64,000 nucleotides of DNA, from assembly GCA_000402755.1 (NCBI GenBank), contig AQSD01000001.1:62001-126000 (forward strand). The letters are read 5' to 3'. A model generated the notes under the pieces. It saw only the letters and a list, made by a program, of their open reading frames with translations, searched no databases and had not been told where the DNA came from. The stretch comes from Fidelibacterota bacterium SCGC AAA160-B08. GTDB taxonomy: Bacteria; Fidelibacterota; Marinisomatia; Marinisomatales; Marinisomataceae. The position numbers and the translations under genes were made by a program. Below are positions 55,343-64,000 of this stretch, in pieces; positions within the stretch are counted from its first letter, which is position 1; every line of letters starts with the position of its first letter.

Positions 55343-55356
55343 ATCTCTATAGAGAT
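55343..55356. promoter_or_regulatory. 14-base perfect palindrome upstream of the TonB-dependent receptor
   Basis: ATCTCTATAGAGAT is identical on both strands and lies 54 bases before the receptor start codon. A TTGACA (minus strand, 55402-55407) is the only -35-like hexamer nearby and has no good -10 partner. The palindrome could be an operator for a dimeric regulator or a leader hairpin. Confidence 0.35.
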
Positions 55357-55428
55357 GAATTTACCCTTAGTTGATGTAACTTAGTTGTAAGAGGAGCTTA
55401 ATGTCAATCTTTTAAAGAGGAGAGACTC

Positions 55429-56157
55429 CTATTTTCTACTACGCAGTTTCATTAGAAGATTTAGAATTTCAATATAGAGCCAAATTAAGGTAATCATTAA
55501 CCCAAATGCACCATACCATTCCATGTATTTAGGGGCACCACTTTCTGCTCCCTTCTCTATAAAATCAAAATCTAAGACTAGATTCATAGATGCGATTCCA
55601 ATAACAAATAATGAAAATAAAATACCAGTAGTTCCATTTCCAAAGAGCGATCCCATAAACGAGACTCCGAAAAATGATAAGATCATATTTAGGACATAAA
55701 CAATTAAAATGCCAAAAGTTGCAGAAAATACGCCTAGTCTAAAATTATCTGTCACCTCAATAAGTTTGCTTTTATATAGTAGCAATAGAGCTATTAAAAT
55801 TCCAAATGTTAAAAAAATAGCTTGATTAGCGATGCCAGGGTACATGGCGTCTGCCATAGCAGATATACCACCAAGCACTACTCCTTCAGCAAGACAATAA
55901 AGCGGCACAGTATATGGTGCAGCTTTTTTATTAAAGATAGTAATCATTAGTAATATGAAAGTAAAAATAGTGATTGGCCAAAATAGCATCAAAGCTGTTG
56001 CAGGATTATTCCAGCTATAGATAGCCGACGTCATAAGCAGGAGTAGGCCTAGCGCAGTTTTATTAACTGTTCCATCAATAGTCATCGCCTCAGATTGAGC
56101 AACCCGTCTAGTATTTCTAAAAGTGTTATTATTTAATGCAGGATTAGCAGATCTCAT
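55429..56157 (-). CDS. Bax inhibitor-1/YccA-like multispanning membrane protein
   Basis: A 242-residue inner-membrane protein with a polar N-terminus of about 30 residues and seven hydrophobic segments. Key parts are LGLLLLMTSAIYSWN, YTVPLYCLAEGVVLGGISAM (a block with the conserved EG motif of the family) and LDFDFIEKGAESGAPKYMEWYGAFGL (with the di-Asp region that acts as a pH-sensitive latch in the Bacillus homologue). The order and spacing fit the BaxI-like family. Members transport calcium or influence stress survival; the exact role in bacteria is unsettled. It lies 12 bases after glyS. Confidence 0.87.
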   Translation of the reverse strand: MRSANPALNNNTFRNTRRVAQSEAMTIDGTVNKTALGLLLLMTSAIYSWNNPATALMLFWPITIFTFILLMITIFNKKAAPYTVPLYCLAEGVVLGGISAMADAMYPGIANQAIFLTFGILIALLLLYKSKLIEVTDNFRLGVFSATFGILIVYVLNMILSFFGVSFMGSLFGNGTTGILFSLFVIGIASMNLVLDFDFIEKGAESGAPKYMEWYGAFGLMITLIWLYIEILNLLMKLRSRK

Positions 56158-56169
56158 ATTATAGTCTTC

Positions 56170-57609
56170 CTATTTATTATCATGAATAAAAGCAGAGATT
56201 TTATTAATAGAGACACGTGTTTGTTTCATTGAATCTCGCTCACGTATTGTTACAGACTCATCCTCTAGCGTTTGATGATCAAGTGTAATTCCAAATGGAG
56301 TCCCAGCTTCATCTTGTCGATAATATCGTTTCCCAATAGATCCCTGTTCATCATATACGCAGGGGAATTCTTTATTTAGTGTATCAAATACAGACATTGC
56401 TTTTTCCGGCAACCCATCTTTTTTCACTAAAGGACAAACCACTGCTTTAATAGGAGCTAAATCATAAGGTAGCTGCAATACCACTCTATTATTTTCAGCG
56501 TCTTCAAAGTATGATTCACATAAGACCATTAAAAAAAGTCGGTTTAATCCTGTAGAAGTTTCAATAATATAGGGATGATATTTCTCCTGAGATTTTGTAT
56601 CAAAATAAGTCATATTTTTACCCGAAAATTTTTCATGCTGCTTAAGATCAAAATCTGTTCTATTATGAATCCCTTCAACCTCACCCCAGCCAAATGGGAA
56701 ATTATATTCAATATCATATGCATCTTTTGCATAGTGAGCTAGCGCATCTTCATTGTGTTGGTGAAATTTTAGATTTTCAGATTTAATACCTAGATGGTTT
56801 AAATAAAAATCCAATCTTTTTTGTTTCCATAGCTCCATACTACTATCATCTTCCGATGGATGTACAAAGTATTGCATCTCCATTTGTTCAAATTCTCTAG
56901 TTCTAAAAATAAAATTTCTCGCTACAATTTCATTACGGAACGCTTTCCCAATTTGGGCAATACCAAATGGTACTTTTAATCTCATAGTATTTTGTACCAA
57001 TAAATAATTAATAAAAATTCCCTGTGCAGTTTCAGGTCTAAGGTATATACTTTTTCCTGTTTTTTCAGAAGGGCCAGAGTCTGTTTTAAACATTAGATTG
57101 AATTGTACAGCACTAGTCCATTTTCCAATTGAACCAGAGTATGGATCAATAACTCCAGCACTTTCTAACACTCCATCAGACTTAGATCCATTGGATAGTA
57201 AGGTTTGTGCAATATCATTATAGATATCATCATTTTTAGTATTTTCCATGTTCAGTTCACTGCAAATAGCATCAATTACTTTTGATTTTTGTCGAGATAG
57301 GAGATCATCTATACGATATCTTTTTTTATTATCCTTATTATCGGTCATTGGATCATTGAAATTTGCAATATGTCCACTAGCTTCCCATACTTCTGGATGC
57401 ACCATGATTGCACTATCAAGCCCTACAATATTTTGATGAGACTGCGTCATTTCTTTCCACCAGAGCTCTGATATTAATTTTTTAAGCTCTACGCCTAAAG
57501 GTCCATAATCGTAGGAAGCCTTAAGTCCGCCATAGATTTCAGAGTTAGGAAATACAAACCCCTTCCTTTTGCATAGCGAAATAATTTTATCTAAGTGCTG
57601 TTTGTTCAT
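56170..57609 (-). CDS. glyS: Glycyl-tRNA synthetase, single-chain type
   Basis: A 479-residue class II synthetase for tRNA-Gly of the eukaryotic/archaeal-like alpha2 type, unlike the alpha2beta2 form of Proteobacteria. Start LISLCKRKGFVFPNSEIYGG and GPLGVELKKLISELWW are diagnostic. Motif 2 appears in FGIAQIGKAFRNEIVARNFIFRTREFEQMEMQYFV, and motif 3 in STGLNRLFLMVLCESY. The anticodon domain follows (APIKAVVCPLVKKDGLPEKA; GTPFGITLDHQTLEDESVTIRERDS). It is followed by the Bax inhibitor-like gene. The choice of synthetase type is consistent with the FCB group. Confidence 0.96.
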   Translation of the reverse strand: MNKQHLDKIISLCKRKGFVFPNSEIYGGLKASYDYGPLGVELKKLISELWWKEMTQSHQNIVGLDSAIMVHPEVWEASGHIANFNDPMTDNKDNKKRYRIDDLLSRQKSKVIDAICSELNMENTKNDDIYNDIAQTLLSNGSKSDGVLESAGVIDPYSGSIGKWTSAVQFNLMFKTDSGPSEKTGKSIYLRPETAQGIFINYLLVQNTMRLKVPFGIAQIGKAFRNEIVARNFIFRTREFEQMEMQYFVHPSEDDSSMELWKQKRLDFYLNHLGIKSENLKFHQHNEDALAHYAKDAYDIEYNFPFGWGEVEGIHNRTDFDLKQHEKFSGKNMTYFDTKSQEKYHPYIIETSTGLNRLFLMVLCESYFEDAENNRVVLQLPYDLAPIKAVVCPLVKKDGLPEKAMSVFDTLNKEFPCVYDEQGSIGKRYYRQDEAGTPFGITLDHQTLEDESVTIRERDSMKQTRVSINKISAFIHDNK

Positions 57610-57631
57610 CTAAATAATTTAAGTATAGTAG

Positions 57632-57985
57632 TTAAGAAAATAAATACTTGTACAATATTATTAATCCAAGCAATCCAAACAGTAATGGAGCAATAAAAAC
57701 TAGAGAATCAAATCCATTTTTTGGAGGATTTGCCAGTATATATAAGCCATATTTTTCTATATAATAATCTTTAATTTCTTTATCGCTCATTCCTTTGATA
57801 ACCATTTTTCTAATTTCTGATCGCATTTCTACAGCTACACTTGCTTGAGATTGTTCTAAGGTAAGTCCATCACATATTGGACACATTAATTGTCTGTTTA
57901 AAGAGTATAGACGATCTTCCAATGAAGACTGAAAGCTAAAGAGAAAAGTAAAGGTGCATAGGATTAAAAAAACTTTTTTTGTCAT
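57632..57985 (-). CDS. CcmH-like cytochrome c maturation thiol protein
   Basis: A 117-residue protein with a signal peptide (KKVFLILCTFTFLFSF), a periplasmic CcmH/CycL/NrfF domain holding the redox CxxC in LNRQLMCPICDGLTLEQSQA, the MRSEIRKMVIKGMSDKEIKDYYIEKYG helix pair and one C-terminal membrane helix (FIAPLLFGLLGLIILYKY). CcmH reduces or presents the CxxCH of apocytochrome c for haem ligation. No other ccm gene is nearby, so the rest of the system must be elsewhere. It overlaps topA by 4 bases and ends 22 bases before glyS starts. Confidence 0.9.
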   Translation of the reverse strand: MTKKVFLILCTFTFLFSFQSSLEDRLYSLNRQLMCPICDGLTLEQSQASVAVEMRSEIRKMVIKGMSDKEIKDYYIEKYGLYILANPPKNGFDSLVFIAPLLFGLLGLIILYKYLFS

Positions 57986-60417
57986 TTTTTTTCTGCTAAT
58001 AATGTAATGGCTTCTTCCAATGTAACATCTTCAATAGTATATCCCTTAAGTGATACATTCTTTTTCCCATCTGTTACATATGGCCCAAATCGACCTCTTT
58101 TAATAGCAATATCCTTCTTTGTTTTTGGATCAGACCCTAGAATTGTTGGTTCAAATTTTAATTTTCTATCTTTAATAAGCTTAATAGCATCTTCTAAGCT
58201 GATAGTTAGAGGGCTGTCAGTAGATTTCATAGATGCATTAATCTTTCCACATTTTACATATGGGCCATAAGGACCAAAAGTAGCTAATATATCTTCTCCA
58301 GTATCAGGGTGCTTACCGAGCGTTTTTGGTAAGCTCAACAAGTCTGAAGCCATTTTTTCTGTTACATCTTCGTTGGCGGTACCTTTCGGAATAGAAGCTC
58401 TTTTTTTGCTTTCTTGTAATTCTACATAAGGCCCATAACGTCCAACTTTTAAAAGAATATTCTCTCCACCATTGAATGTTCCAATAATATTGTCTTCTTT
58501 TTGCATAGAGCTGAGCTTGTCTATTTGCTCTTGATTTAAATCGCCTAGGAATAAGTCTTGTGGTATTGTGACATTGGTTCCATCTTTTTCTACATATGGT
58601 CCAAATTTTCCAATACGTATGTTAGTTTTTTCAGATATATTCACAGTACATGCTTTTGCAATATCTATTTCTTCTTCTAGAAGCTTAGCTACGCCCGCAT
58701 AATCTTCTTTACCATTATAAAACTCTTGTAGAACACTTAAATAAGTACTTTCAGATCTAGATATAGCATCTAGCTGTTGCTCCATACCGGCGGTAAATTT
58801 TTCATTAAATAATGATAAATAATGATTTTCTAATAATTGAGTAACGGCAATCCCAACAAAGGTAGGAATAAGAGATTTGTTTTGTTTAACTACGTATTCT
58901 TTTTTTACAAGCTTATCTAATATAGCTGAATAAGTAGATGGACGTCCAATACCCCTAGCTTCCATTTCTTTTACAAGCATAGCTTCTGAAAATCTTCTCG
59001 GAGGTGTAGTATTTTTTTCAAGAGTATCTATATTCGTATGTAAAATCTTAGAATTATTTTCGATTGGAGGTAGAGCAGTAACAATAGCTTTCTGATTTCT
59101 AGAAAGTGCTTGCTCATAAACTGCTGTATATCCTTTAAATGTTGTGATATTACCACTTGCTTTGTACATAGATTTGCCATTTTTAAGTGCAATATTTGTT
59201 CTAATGTATTGCGCAGGCTTCATCTGAGATGCCAATGTTCTATTCAAGATTAAACCATACAATTTTCCTTCATCTGACCCAATACTGCTTAATATTTTAG
59301 CTGGCTCTTGGAACGTAGTTCCTGCAGGTCTAATAGCTTCATGAGCTTCTTGTGCATTAGCTACCTTACTTTTATATACATTAGAAGAATCTGGTAAAAA
59401 ATCTTTACCAAATTTGTCTAAAATAAATTTTTTTGATGCGGCCAAAGCTTCTTTGGAAAGATTTGTAGAATCAGTTCTCATATAAGTAATAAATCCTTGC
59501 TCATATAATTTTTGGGCAACCATCATTGTTTTTTTAGGAGAATATCCAAATCTCCTAGAAGCATCTTGTTGAAGAGTGCTGGTTGTAAATGGCGGAGCCG
59601 CAGAGCTAGAGGTAGGTTTAGATTCAATGCCACTAATCTCCCAATTATTGCCTTCAGTATCTGCTTTGATTTCTTTAGCTTTTTCTCCATCAATTAAAAG
59701 TAATTTATCGTTTTTTAATCCGCTAGCAAACTTGCCAAAGTCGTCACCCTTTGCTATGGTTTGACCATCATATGAAACCAGTTTAGCTTTAAATGTTTCA
59801 CTATGACTTTCTTCTTTTAAATCAACTTCGATTGAATAAAATATATTTTTTATAAATTTATTACGATCTTTTTCGCGATCTACTAACAGCCTTAATGCTA
59901 CCGATTGTACTCTACCTGCTGATAGGCCAGTATTTTTTATAGATCTTAATGTTTTCCAAAGAACAGGAGAGAATGTGAATCCTACAATACGATCAATAGC
60001 ACGTCTTGCTCTCTGAGCATCTACTAAATCATAATTAATATCTCTACTGTTTTTTATAGCTGACTGTACTGCTGTTTTGGTAATCTCAGTAAATTCTACT
60101 CTCTCAATATCCTGTTTAATTTCTGATGCTATGTCAGCTGCAATTGCTTCACCTTCTCTATCTGGGTCTGTAGCGATAAGAATTCTGTCAGCTAACTTCA
60201 CTTCAGCCTTTAATTGAGTAATAAATTTTTTTCTATCAGGCATTGTTTGAATCTTCATAGCGAAGTCATTTTCAATATCAATACCCATTTCTTTTTTTGG
60301 TAAATCTTTGAAGTGGCCAACGCTTGCTATGACAGAAGCATTGTCAATATACTTTGCAATCGTCTTAGTTTTAGAAGGCGACTCAACAATAATTAATAGT
60401 TTTTCTTGATTAGACAT
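57982..60417 (-). CDS. topA: DNA topoisomerase I
   Basis: An 811-residue type IA topoisomerase relaxing negative supercoils. The Toprim domain starts KLLIIVESPSKTKTIAKYI and has ATDPDREGEAIAADIASEI (acidic Mg2+ triad). The active-site Tyr is in EQGFITYMRTDSTNLS. The C-terminal 250 residues contain no four-Cys zinc fingers; instead there are about four repeats built on IGKFGPYVEKDG, VGRYGPYVELQ, FGPYGPYVKCG and RGRFGPYVTDG. These zinc-free repeats are common outside Proteobacteria. It overlaps the ccmH-like gene by 4 bases and follows hisS with an AT-only hairpin between. Confidence 0.96.
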   Translation of the reverse strand: MSNQEKLLIIVESPSKTKTIAKYIDNASVIASVGHFKDLPKKEMGIDIENDFAMKIQTMPDRKKFITQLKAEVKLADRILIATDPDREGEAIAADIASEIKQDIERVEFTEITKTAVQSAIKNSRDINYDLVDAQRARRAIDRIVGFTFSPVLWKTLRSIKNTGLSAGRVQSVALRLLVDREKDRNKFIKNIFYSIEVDLKEESHSETFKAKLVSYDGQTIAKGDDFGKFASGLKNDKLLLIDGEKAKEIKADTEGNNWEISGIESKPTSSSAAPPFTTSTLQQDASRRFGYSPKKTMMVAQKLYEQGFITYMRTDSTNLSKEALAASKKFILDKFGKDFLPDSSNVYKSKVANAQEAHEAIRPAGTTFQEPAKILSSIGSDEGKLYGLILNRTLASQMKPAQYIRTNIALKNGKSMYKASGNITTFKGYTAVYEQALSRNQKAIVTALPPIENNSKILHTNIDTLEKNTTPPRRFSEAMLVKEMEARGIGRPSTYSAILDKLVKKEYVVKQNKSLIPTFVGIAVTQLLENHYLSLFNEKFTAGMEQQLDAISRSESTYLSVLQEFYNGKEDYAGVAKLLEEEIDIAKACTVNISEKTNIRIGKFGPYVEKDGTNVTIPQDLFLGDLNQEQIDKLSSMQKEDNIIGTFNGGENILLKVGRYGPYVELQESKKRASIPKGTANEDVTEKMASDLLSLPKTLGKHPDTGEDILATFGPYGPYVKCGKINASMKSTDSPLTISLEDAIKLIKDRKLKFEPTILGSDPKTKKDIAIKRGRFGPYVTDGKKNVSLKGYTIEDVTLEEAITLLAEKK

Positions 60418-60459
60418 ATTAGGATGCCAACTTACATAGTTTGATTAGTAATTGTCAAA

Positions 60460-60487
60460 AATTTATATTTATTAGTAAATATAAATT
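60460..60487. other. AT-only 12-bp hairpin between hisS and topA
   Basis: AATTTATATTTA (60460-60471) and TAAATATAAATT (60476-60487) are perfect inverted repeats around a 4-base loop. The right arm includes two bases of the hisS stop codon. With no G-C pairs it is too weak for a good intrinsic terminator, but it could act as an mRNA boundary or protect the 3' end of hisS. Confidence 0.5.
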
Positions 60488-61718
60488 ATTGTAACGTTAG
60501 AAAATTAAGCAATTGTTGAAAGTCAGAAACAGCACTTTCTTCATTGGATTTAATATTTTTTATGGTCATATCTTGATCTATCATTAGTATAAATGATGCA
60601 TTTCTTTTTAATGCATCTTTGATTTGATTTTTAGGATTCTTTTTATTTGTGTCAAAAAATATTTTATAATCATTTTCTATTAAATTGTGTACTAGAGCAA
60701 AACATTTTGGACTATTTATTGATTCATTACAGCTAATATATATATCAATAGCATTCTTTTTAATCTGATGTTTTGATTCAATAATCATGCGCTCAATTCC
60801 AGCTGCAAACCCAATTGCTGGAGTTGATGGACCACCCATTTGCTCTACTAAAAAGTCATATCGTCCACCACCACATAATGCATTTTGTGATTTGTCGCTT
60901 TCAGTAGTGATCTCGAACGTAGTTCCATTGTAGTAGTCTAGTCCACGCACTAAGTGTGGACTCTCTACATACTGAATATTCAATGCATCAAGATTAGCTA
61001 GTAGAGTATTAAAATTTTCAACTTCTTTGGCTGTGAGTAATTCTTTAATAATAGGTGCATTTTGAATAATAAGCTTGTCTTCCTTTTCTTTGCTATCAAG
61101 GATACGGATTGGATTTGAATCCAGCCTTTTTTGAGAAAGACCTGATAGAGCTTTAATATTTTGTGAAAAATATTTTTTTAATAGCTGCTCATATTTTATT
61201 CTAGTTTCTGGTGAACCAATATTATTTATATGTAATATGGTTTCATTGATACTTAGCGCTTTCAGGCAAGTTTTAGCTATGAGAATAACTTCAACATCTT
61301 GTTCTATACTAGAAGAACCAAATGCTTCGACACCAAATTGATTAAATTGACGCTGCCTACCTTTTTGAGGCTTTTCTCTTCTGAAAAGAGAGTCGATATA
61401 GTATAAGCGACATAATGGATTGCTTCTAAAAAATCCACTTTCAATATAAGCACGTACTACTGGCGCAGTCATTTCAGGCTTTAATGCCACCTGTTGGTTA
61501 GACTGATCCTCCCAAGCAAACATTTCTTTTGATACATCAGTTTCATATCCAACATTTTGTTGAAATAGATTAATAGATTCAAGTGCAGGGGTACGTATTT
61601 CTTCATAACTAAATTGTTCACTTATGCCATGAAGGATATTCTCAACTTCTTTCCACAATTGCGTATCAGGAGGAAGAATATCAAAGGTACCTTTAATTTT
61701 TTGATATTTAGATTTCAC
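60486..61718 (-). CDS. hisS: Histidyl-tRNA synthetase
   Basis: A 410-residue class II synthetase for tRNA-His. N-terminal KIKGTFDILPPDTQLWKEVE and motif 1 (EEIRTPALESINLFQQNVG) are typical. Motif 2 is CRLYYIDSLFRREKPQKGRQRQFNQFGVEAFG. The histidine-specific block is LVRGLDYYNGTTFEI followed by ALCGGGRYDFLVEQMGG and motif 3 GFAAGIERMI. The anticodon domain spans about 320-410. It lies 35 bases after lptD. Confidence 0.97.
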   Translation of the reverse strand: MKSKYQKIKGTFDILPPDTQLWKEVENILHGISEQFSYEEIRTPALESINLFQQNVGYETDVSKEMFAWEDQSNQQVALKPEMTAPVVRAYIESGFFRSNPLCRLYYIDSLFRREKPQKGRQRQFNQFGVEAFGSSSIEQDVEVILIAKTCLKALSINETILHINNIGSPETRIKYEQLLKKYFSQNIKALSGLSQKRLDSNPIRILDSKEKEDKLIIQNAPIIKELLTAKEVENFNTLLANLDALNIQYVESPHLVRGLDYYNGTTFEITTESDKSQNALCGGGRYDFLVEQMGGPSTPAIGFAAGIERMIIESKHQIKKNAIDIYISCNESINSPKCFALVHNLIENDYKIFFDTNKKNPKNQIKDALKRNASFILMIDQDMTIKNIKSNEESAVSDFQQLLNFLTLQ

Positions 61719-61753
61719 AAAACAACATTAATAATTTTTTTAAGCAATAACAC

Positions 61754-64000
61754 CTAAAAACTTGACCTAGTCTTATATAATCCAGTTTTTTGTTCTACTT
61801 TCAAATCTTTCAGTATATCAGATTTTAAATTTAATCTAAAATAAAGTCCTTTTGCATAACCGGTAGGGGTCCAGTCCATAAATAATTCCCAACAATCTAT
61901 TTCTCTATATAGGGTAATATTATGTCGAACTATATCTTTATCGCTAATACTGAAACGTGCATTATAATTTAATTTCCAATTTTGAGTTACATTCACACTA
62001 GTGTTAGTGTTAATCCAAAAATTTTCAATGGTATTTGAAGGATTAATTTTATTGACAGTATAGCTAATACCAATCTTACTTTGCCAAGTATTAGTAGATA
62101 GGTCTGTTAAAAAGGCTTTAGTTCCATCTGACAATTCTTTTTCTGATTCTTCCTTGGAGCTCTGCGTTTTGCTTCGCAATGTAAAATTAGTTGCTAATCT
62201 TACACCGGTTAATCTAGGGAAATTATCTAATTCATTAATTCTGGTTTGGGTAGTGTCATCAAATTTATATAAATCATGCGTTAAATGAGCATCAATAGAA
62301 ACGCCATTTTTCAAATTGCTTCTAAGTGATGAACTAATATTAGATAGCTTGAATGTTTCTGCATTAAAATTATATCCACTTGATATCCCCCACGAAAGAA
62401 TGTTAATTTTCTCTTCTTTGTCGTTTTCTTTAATTTTTGCTTGGAAAACATTGCTAAGAGAAAAGCTTAATTTTTTAGTACTTGTGGTAGGAGTAGATCC
62501 AATAATAGAATTACTAAAATAGTCATAGTATTCATCATTAAATGATTGAAAATAACTTTCGTTGCTTAAATAGTCTGGAGAAAAATTAAAGCGCATACTT
62601 GGAGTCATTACGTGCCTTATAGATTGAATCTTATTAAAACGTATTGGTAAAATTCCATAAATTTTAGTCGACAATGATAGTCCTAAATTCCCGGTTGTTC
62701 TATTTTTAATAGCATCTTCATATCTAAAGTTCAATGTGTCTGCATCGTCATATTCTGCTACTCTATATCGATTCACAAAATCTGAATTCATCTTAATACT
62801 TGGATTGATAGCGATATATTTAAAAGCAGTAAAGGGGGCATTTATAGAAAAAGCATTTTTAAGCATGGCGTCTAATTTGTTTGAACTTTTAGGGTTGCCA
62901 GATATATTTTGTTTCCATCTATAAGCTACAGTTCCGTCTTCGTCTATCGCCTCTTCTGCTTCATAGAAATTTTTAGAATTATTTACTATACGTGAGTTAT
63001 AGTCCCATTGAATATTCCCTAACCATGAATCTTGAGATTTATTTTTAAATAATTTTCTCCTAGCTACTCTAAGATTTATAGATGGTAAGGTGCTAGTATC
63101 TTCTGTTATAATAGAAGATAAGCTTGAAGGCGTTTGATAAAAAGAGGAGCTTCTGTCAACCTTGCTTTGAGACATCAAATCTTGCTTATTAGAAGCATTA
63201 ACACTGATAGATATATTAGGTGTTTTCCATCTTTTGGTATAGGTAATATTTGATATTGCTTGCTGGTTAAGCCTTTTAATTGGATCAATACTTGTTTCTC
63301 TGTTGTATTCTCCATTACTATAATAACTAGCTGAACCTCTAAAGGTTTGGTTGTTTCTTAAGATCTGATTATGATTCCAGTTAAAAGAATAATCAGTTTT
63401 ATTGCTTTTACCAATTTGAGCAATATCACTTTCTCCATCTCCTAGATGTTTTCGAACTTCAAAATTAAATATCCCATTAAAGCGATAGCGATCTTTATAA
63501 ACATTCTTTGACTTGATTATCAACCCTTGCCTGTCTGCGAAGATAAGAGAATTTTCAGAGCCTATATAGTCATTTACAGCAAAATAGTATCCTAGGCCAT
63601 CTAAATAATTCCCACGATTTTCTGACGAACCAAATGAAGGCATAATCCAGCCAGATCTTCTTTCGCTTGAGGAATGAGGAAAAATAGCAATTGGAATACC
63701 TATAATTGGTACACCGCCAATAAAAATACTGAGGGGTTTAGCGATGACTTTATCACCATAAATAATCTTTACCTGCTTGCTTCCGAGATAAAATTTAGAC
63801 GGATCGCATGAAGTAAATATACAATCATCTATATAGAAAGTACTATCTGTAACACTGGTAATTTGACTACCCATGTATACATTTTCTTGTATACGACTTT
63901 CGCCCATCAATACTTTACCTTTTCTAGATTTGATATTATATACCATCGTATCCCCAGTCATTGGCTCACGATTATTTTCTATCAGTATAGGCTTATTGAC
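61754..64000 (-). CDS. lptD: LPS-assembly protein LptD, C-terminal part (5' end outside window)
   Basis: The frame is open to the right window edge, so 748 residues are visible and the start is missing. The visible N-terminus VNKPILIENNREPMTGDTMV and the following SRKGKVLMGESRIQENVY is the OstA/LptA-like periplasmic domain; a short Cys-containing segment (IDDCIFTSCDPSKFYLG) follows, similar to the disulfide-forming part of LptD. From about residue 110 the GVPIIGIPIAIFPHSSSERRSGWIMPSFGSS block leads into a 26-strand beta barrel, which ends in TGLYKTRSSF. LptD with LptE inserts LPS in the outer leaflet. Its presence shows an LPS-type outer membrane. HisS is encoded just downstream. Confidence 0.9.
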   Translation of the reverse strand, partial: VNKPILIENNREPMTGDTMVYNIKSRKGKVLMGESRIQENVYMGSQITSVTDSTFYIDDCIFTSCDPSKFYLGSKQVKIIYGDKVIAKPLSIFIGGVPIIGIPIAIFPHSSSERRSGWIMPSFGSSENRGNYLDGLGYYFAVNDYIGSENSLIFADRQGLIIKSKNVYKDRYRFNGIFNFEVRKHLGDGESDIAQIGKSNKTDYSFNWNHNQILRNNQTFRGSASYYSNGEYNRETSIDPIKRLNQQAISNITYTKRWKTPNISISVNASNKQDLMSQSKVDRSSSFYQTPSSLSSIITEDTSTLPSINLRVARRKLFKNKSQDSWLGNIQWDYNSRIVNNSKNFYEAEEAIDEDGTVAYRWKQNISGNPKSSNKLDAMLKNAFSINAPFTAFKYIAINPSIKMNSDFVNRYRVAEYDDADTLNFRYEDAIKNRTTGNLGLSLSTKIYGILPIRFNKIQSIRHVMTPSMRFNFSPDYLSNESYFQSFNDEYYDYFSNSIIGSTPTTSTKKLSFSLSNVFQAKIKENDKEEKINILSWGISSGYNFNAETFKLSNISSSLRSNLKNGVSIDAHLTHDLYKFDDTTQTRINELDNFPRLTGVRLATNFTLRSKTQSSKEESEKELSDGTKAFLTDLSTNTWQSKIGISYTVNKINPSNTIENFWINTNTSVNVTQNWKLNYNARFSISDKDIVRHNITLYREIDCWELFMDWTPTGYAKGLYFRLNLKSDILKDLKVEQKTGLYKTRSSF

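Overview
The window reads as a contiguous piece of chromosome from an AT-rich Gram-negative bacterium with small intergenic gaps. The best fit is the FCB group, probably Marinimicrobia (SAR406) or a close relative. This is inference from gene content: a PorV-like protein beside a secreted protein with a type IX-like C-terminal sorting domain, two large TonB-dependent receptors, LptD, an archaeal/eukaryal-type prolyl-tRNA synthetase, a single-chain glycyl-tRNA synthetase and a type B bL31. I see no insertion sequence, prophage, integron or CRISPR array. Apart from one short gap before a paired small-gene locus and one around the tmRNA, the DNA is almost entirely coding.

Layout. 1-6.8 kb (+): an envelope operon made of a TonB-dependent receptor (5' end outside the window), a large surface protein with a sorting domain, and PorV, closed by a strong terminator. 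6.9-9.5 kb (-): mgtE, an unknown exported protein and an M23 peptidase lipoprotein. 9.6-12.7 kb (+): proS, a strictosidine-synthase-like beta-propeller and recO. 12.7-14.3 kb (-): enolase and ftsB. 14.4-15.15 kb (+): an isolated transcription unit with a near-consensus promoter, a structured leader containing an intrinsic terminator, two paralogous small membrane proteins of about 70 aa separated by a hairpin, and a final terminator. This is the most unusual locus here. 15.2-37.9 kb (+): a long co-oriented run of amidase, folC, rho, aminotransferase, rpmE2, prfA, prmC, dnaE, a B12-binding protein, a TPR protein, an M24 peptidase, a lipoprotein, ligA, a sugar dehydrogenase, an ABC exporter and carAB. 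37.9-40.8 kb (-): gcvP with tRNA-Lys just upstream. 41.07-41.41 kb (+): tmRNA. 41.4-47.6 kb (-): GDPD, a Tat-exported amine oxidase, argS, rsfS, a LytR_C protein, a GlmU-like uridylyltransferase and mnmA. 47.6-49.7 kb (+): a PfkB kinase and a TPR protein. 49.7-64 kb (-): an N-formylglutamate-amidohydrolase-like lipoprotein, gamma-glutamyltransferase, a complete TonB-dependent receptor, a Bax inhibitor-1-like protein, glyS, a CcmH-like protein, topA, hisS and lptD (5' end outside the window).

The genes combine housekeeping information processing (translation, replication, termination, ribosome rescue) with outer-membrane functions (nutrient uptake, surface protein export, LPS assembly, peptidoglycan turnover). 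Genes are often joined by ATGA-type overlaps. Two convergent pairs (recO/ftsB and carB/gcvP) have stop codons that directly abut. Strong Shine-Dalgarno sequences are clear at only a few genes, notably the small-protein pair and the envelope genes.
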